Below are positions 3,826-6,234 of a stretch of 6,234 nucleotides of DNA, piece by piece. The DNA comes from a bacterium (GTDB lineage Bacteria > Patescibacteriota > Gracilibacteria > UBA1369 > LOWO2-01-FULL-3), in NCBI GenBank assembly GCA_027622635.1, contig JAQBYK010000070.1:1-6234 (forward strand). Direction: 5' to 3'. How positions within the stretch are numbered: position 1 is the stretch's first letter; every line of letters begins with the position of its first letter. The position numbers and the translations under genes are program-made. The notes beneath the pieces are model-generated. The model searched no databases. It was not told where the DNA came from and saw only the letters and a list, made by a program, of their open reading frames with translations.

Positions 3826-6234
3826 ATGGCTGAAGAAACACAACCAGATTCAAATGTTCCGCAGGCTGTGGTTGCTCCATCTGTTGCAACAGCTGATATT
3901 GATGATAAAGTTGCCTTGGTTAAGGCAAAACTTGCCCAAAAGTCTCTACGAAAGGGCTCGATTGCTGCAAAAGCCATAAATACAATAGTTTATGCTTTGA
4001 TTGCCGGTGCGGTTATTACCGGTAATTACTTTGTTGAGGCTAAATACGTAGATCAGGAAATTATCGAAGCAAAAGGATTTACGGAAATAAGTTATGAAGA
4101 AACAAATATTCTTCCGAAAAACCGTATTTTGAGATTTGATCCCGAATGGAAAGATTCTTCAATGGAAATTGTGCCAATGGATAACGAAGATTATTTACTT
4201 TATCTGAACTCAGGCCATATATGGGGTAATTTTTCTATAAGTAATGCTAATACGAATATTTTTGTAGAAAATCGTATTATCGTTATTCCTGTTTTTGCAA
4301 CATTTGATCTTTCCTTTGATGGAGAGAGAATGATTTTGGATGTTTATGATGGCAATGTTTATTTAGCTTTTTGGCATGAGGATAAAGGCGATCTTAGAAA
4401 ATCACCTGTAGTTTTTGAAAAATACTTTGCAGATGGCATAAATAACTTGCTTGTGCCTAGGGGTAATCATGTTGATATCCCTTTGAAAAAGATTGATGAA
4501 GATATTGAACCACTGCTTTTTTCTAAATTGGCTAAGGAATTTAAATATTCTGCCATTCCTTCTGCATCTCAGGAGCAAGATTGGGTCACAGGGAATATGA
4601 AGGATGATACAAAATACATAGAATCTGTGAAGCAGGAAATTCTTTCCGGTGTTTTGTCTAAGGGAGTGCAGGTTAGTGATGGAATCATAAATAGGGCATT
4701 CTTTTGGTCAGAAGAAAATCTTACATTTGTTCCGGAGAAAAAGGCCCAGATGATTTCTGTGCACAATCAGGCATATCTTGATGATGCTCTATACTATGTT
4801 TCCCAAGGGGACGAAACAAAAGCACAAGAAAGTCTTTCAAAATTTTCTTCTTTAGGGCTTGATGTACCGTCTTTTTATGAAGATATCATCACTGTTTTCA
4901 ATAGGGCAGACAAGCAATCATTGATTTCTGATTATTTGATTAACAAATCTTTCTCTGAAGCTGATGTGCTTGGTTCTTATATGTTAATGGATAAATTGTG
5001 GTCTGATGTTTATTCGGGGATGGATGAGAGCACTACTCTTGCTGAGCTATCTTTGGATAACTATTACAAAAGGTTTGATCAGCTTTTAGGTGATGTTTCT
5101 GGCAAGGATCAATATAGAATGTATCTTACTTTCCAAAATCAGCTTTTTGACAATTTATTACTTCGAAACTCTATATTTTATGCTGATGGTTATTTTGCTA
5201 TGAAAAATGTCATCGAACAGGAATTGCTGGAACAATATGAAGGGCAATTAAAGGATGAATTAAAGCAAACATTCATAAGTTATAAGATTGATTTTATGAA
5301 AAGAATGAGGAAGCATTTCTTTAATGAAGAAATTGAAGTCCCTGCCGCAAAGGAAATTTTTGCTCGTCTTTTTGAGGAAGTTGATGCTCTTATGCCTGCT
5401 GATACTTCAAGTGTTGCCGTTATAGAATTATTTCAGGATCAATTAAATGACATTGATGATCTATGGGGTTATCTAAATAGTCCGGAATATCATACAGGTA
5501 GTTATGGTTTGACTCACGAAAAGCGGTATGAATCTTATCTGACTGAAAGAGATACGATTTATAGTTTGATTGACCTTACTGAGGATGTCCTTGGTGAAAC
5601 TGTGGAAGTTGAGGAGGACACTTTAAGTGTGATTAAAGAGGTGGAGGAATTGATAAATGCCAATGAAGATATTAGTGATCTTGAGGTAGGTGAAATTAAG
5701 GAAAAAGATCAAAGATATGTAAGTGTTAAGGCTGTGCTTGGCGGATATCCATTTGAGGCCCAATATGATAGAGATACCGATGTCTTTAATGAAGTATATG
5801 TGTATGAAGAGTTGATCTCTGATTATCCTGTTAAGCTTGATAGTCTGCTTTCCGTCTTACAGGATAAGTTTGCAGATCTTGCTGAAGATTTGGAATATGC
5901 AGAGGGTGAAGATAAATTAACTGAAGAAACATCAGCACAAAGATTTGCCAGAGTTTATATTGCAAAAAAGGTTGGTGAATTTGGATTTGAAGCTGATCTT
6001 GAAAATGTTTCAATTGTAGATGAGCTTAATGCTATCTATCGACTTGAAAATGTATTCTTAAAGGATGTTAAGAATATAGAAGTAACTTTTGATATTTTGA
6101 TGAATGGTGAGCTTACAACAAATGTTCTTTTGATGATTGATGGCAAGCCTACTGTACTTGATGGCAAATACACTCTTGAAGAGCTTGCAATAATGGTAGC
6201 CGGTGGAGATTTTAGTGAAGAAGAGGAAGAAAAA
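3826..6234 (+). CDS. Single-pass membrane protein with FecR-like domain, at least 803 aa (runs off the right edge)
   Basis: The ATG is the first after an in-frame TAA that lies within the promoter -10, and 803 codons stay open to the window edge. Layout: residues 1-49 are a Pro/Ala/Val-rich then Lys/Arg-rich cytoplasmic tail (QKSLRKGSIAAK before the membrane). Residues 50-70 are one hydrophobic segment (INTIVYALIAGAVITG), so the positive-inside rule puts the rest outside the cytoplasm. Residues about 118-222 are beta-rich and resemble a FecR domain: LYLNSGHIWGNF, then FVENRIIVIPVFATFDLSF, then LDVYDGNVYLAFW, closing with LLVPRGNHVDIPL. Residues about 225-620 are mainly helical with no recognised motif. 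Residues about 620-803 are acidic alpha+beta, ending in a Glu run at the edge. No cysteines occur. In known systems FecR is an anti-sigma regulator working with FecI and a TonB receptor. Neither is nearby, so here the fold may serve surface sensing or assembly. The FecR assignment rests on pattern memory and is moderate; the membrane topology is firmer. Confidence 0.82.
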   Translation, partial: MAEETQPDSNVPQAVVAPSVATADIDDKVALVKAKLAQKSLRKGSIAAKAINTIVYALIAGAVITGNYFVEAKYVDQEIIEAKGFTEISYEETNILPKNRILRFDPEWKDSSMEIVPMDNEDYLLYLNSGHIWGNFSISNANTNIFVENRIIVIPVFATFDLSFDGERMILDVYDGNVYLAFWHEDKGDLRKSPVVFEKYFADGINNLLVPRGNHVDIPLKKIDEDIEPLLFSKLAKEFKYSAIPSASQEQDWVTGNMKDDTKYIESVKQEILSGVLSKGVQVSDGIINRAFFWSEENLTFVPEKKAQMISVHNQAYLDDALYYVSQGDETKAQESLSKFSSLGLDVPSFYEDIITVFNRADKQSLISDYLINKSFSEADVLGSYMLMDKLWSDVYSGMDESTTLAELSLDNYYKRFDQLLGDVSGKDQYRMYLTFQNQLFDNLLLRNSIFYADGYFAMKNVIEQELLEQYEGQLKDELKQTFISYKIDFMKRMRKHFFNEEIEVPAAKEIFARLFEEVDALMPADTSSVAVIELFQDQLNDIDDLWGYLNSPEYHTGSYGLTHEKRYESYLTERDTIYSLIDLTEDVLGETVEVEEDTLSVIKEVEELINANEDISDLEVGEIKEKDQRYVSVKAVLGGYPFEAQYDRDTDVFNEVYVYEELISDYPVKLDSLLSVLQDKFADLAEDLEYAEGEDKLTEETSAQRFARVYIAKKVGEFGFEADLENVSIVDELNAIYRLENVFLKDVKNIEVTFDILMNGELTTNVLLMIDGKPTVLDGKYTLEELAIMVAGGDFSEEEEEK

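Noticed and set aside
1157..6234. CRISPR array, tRNA, rRNA or toxin-antitoxin pair.
   Set aside because: No spaced direct repeats, cloverleaf-like sequence or conserved rRNA stretch was seen. The 114-aa/691-aa pair is far from toxin-antitoxin sizes and shows no toxin motif.

Overview
The window is a moderately AT-rich bacterial segment. The three long plus-strand frames (114, 691 and at least 803 codons) contain no in-frame TGA, so an ordinary UGA-stop code fits and a UGA=Gly code (Gracilibacteria/Absconditabacteria) is unlikely. Starts on the plus strand mostly lack a Shine-Dalgarno sequence and follow A-rich leaders. The proteins are large, helical and of unknown family, and one is a FecR-like membrane protein. 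This mix recalls uncultivated candidate-phyla bacteria (CPR, perhaps Peregrinibacteria-like), but that placement is inference, not proof.

Left part (1-1156). On the minus strand is the N-terminal 81 codons of an unidentified gene that runs off the left edge. It is followed by about 200 bp of spacer and then a dead insertion sequence (444-1156). The IS is bounded by 13-bp perfect inverted repeats and holds a badly decayed minus-strand DDE transposase of the IS481/IS3-like integrase-core type. Its HTH motif, both Asp residues and the Glu can still be read, but they lie in different frames separated by deletions.

Right part (1157-6234). A strong extended -10 promoter (TTGCAA-17-TATAAT) drives a probable two-gene unit: a 114-aa charged helical protein, then, 48 bp on, a 691-aa all-helical protein with no recognised domain. 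A second promoter of the same design (TTGATG-17-TATAAT, also extended -10) lies in the next gap. It drives a gene of at least 803 codons that is open at the right edge and encodes a single-pass membrane protein with a FecR-like beta domain, a long helical region and an acidic alpha+beta C-terminal part.

How they may work together: the three plus-strand products total 1,608 residues without one cysteine and are neighbours under matching promoters. They could form a cell-envelope-associated module made of one anchored protein and two soluble helical partners. This is a hypothesis from adjacency and composition; no enzymatic motif was recognised in any of them. The left-hand IS remnant ends about 100 bp before the first of these genes and is the only sign of mobility.
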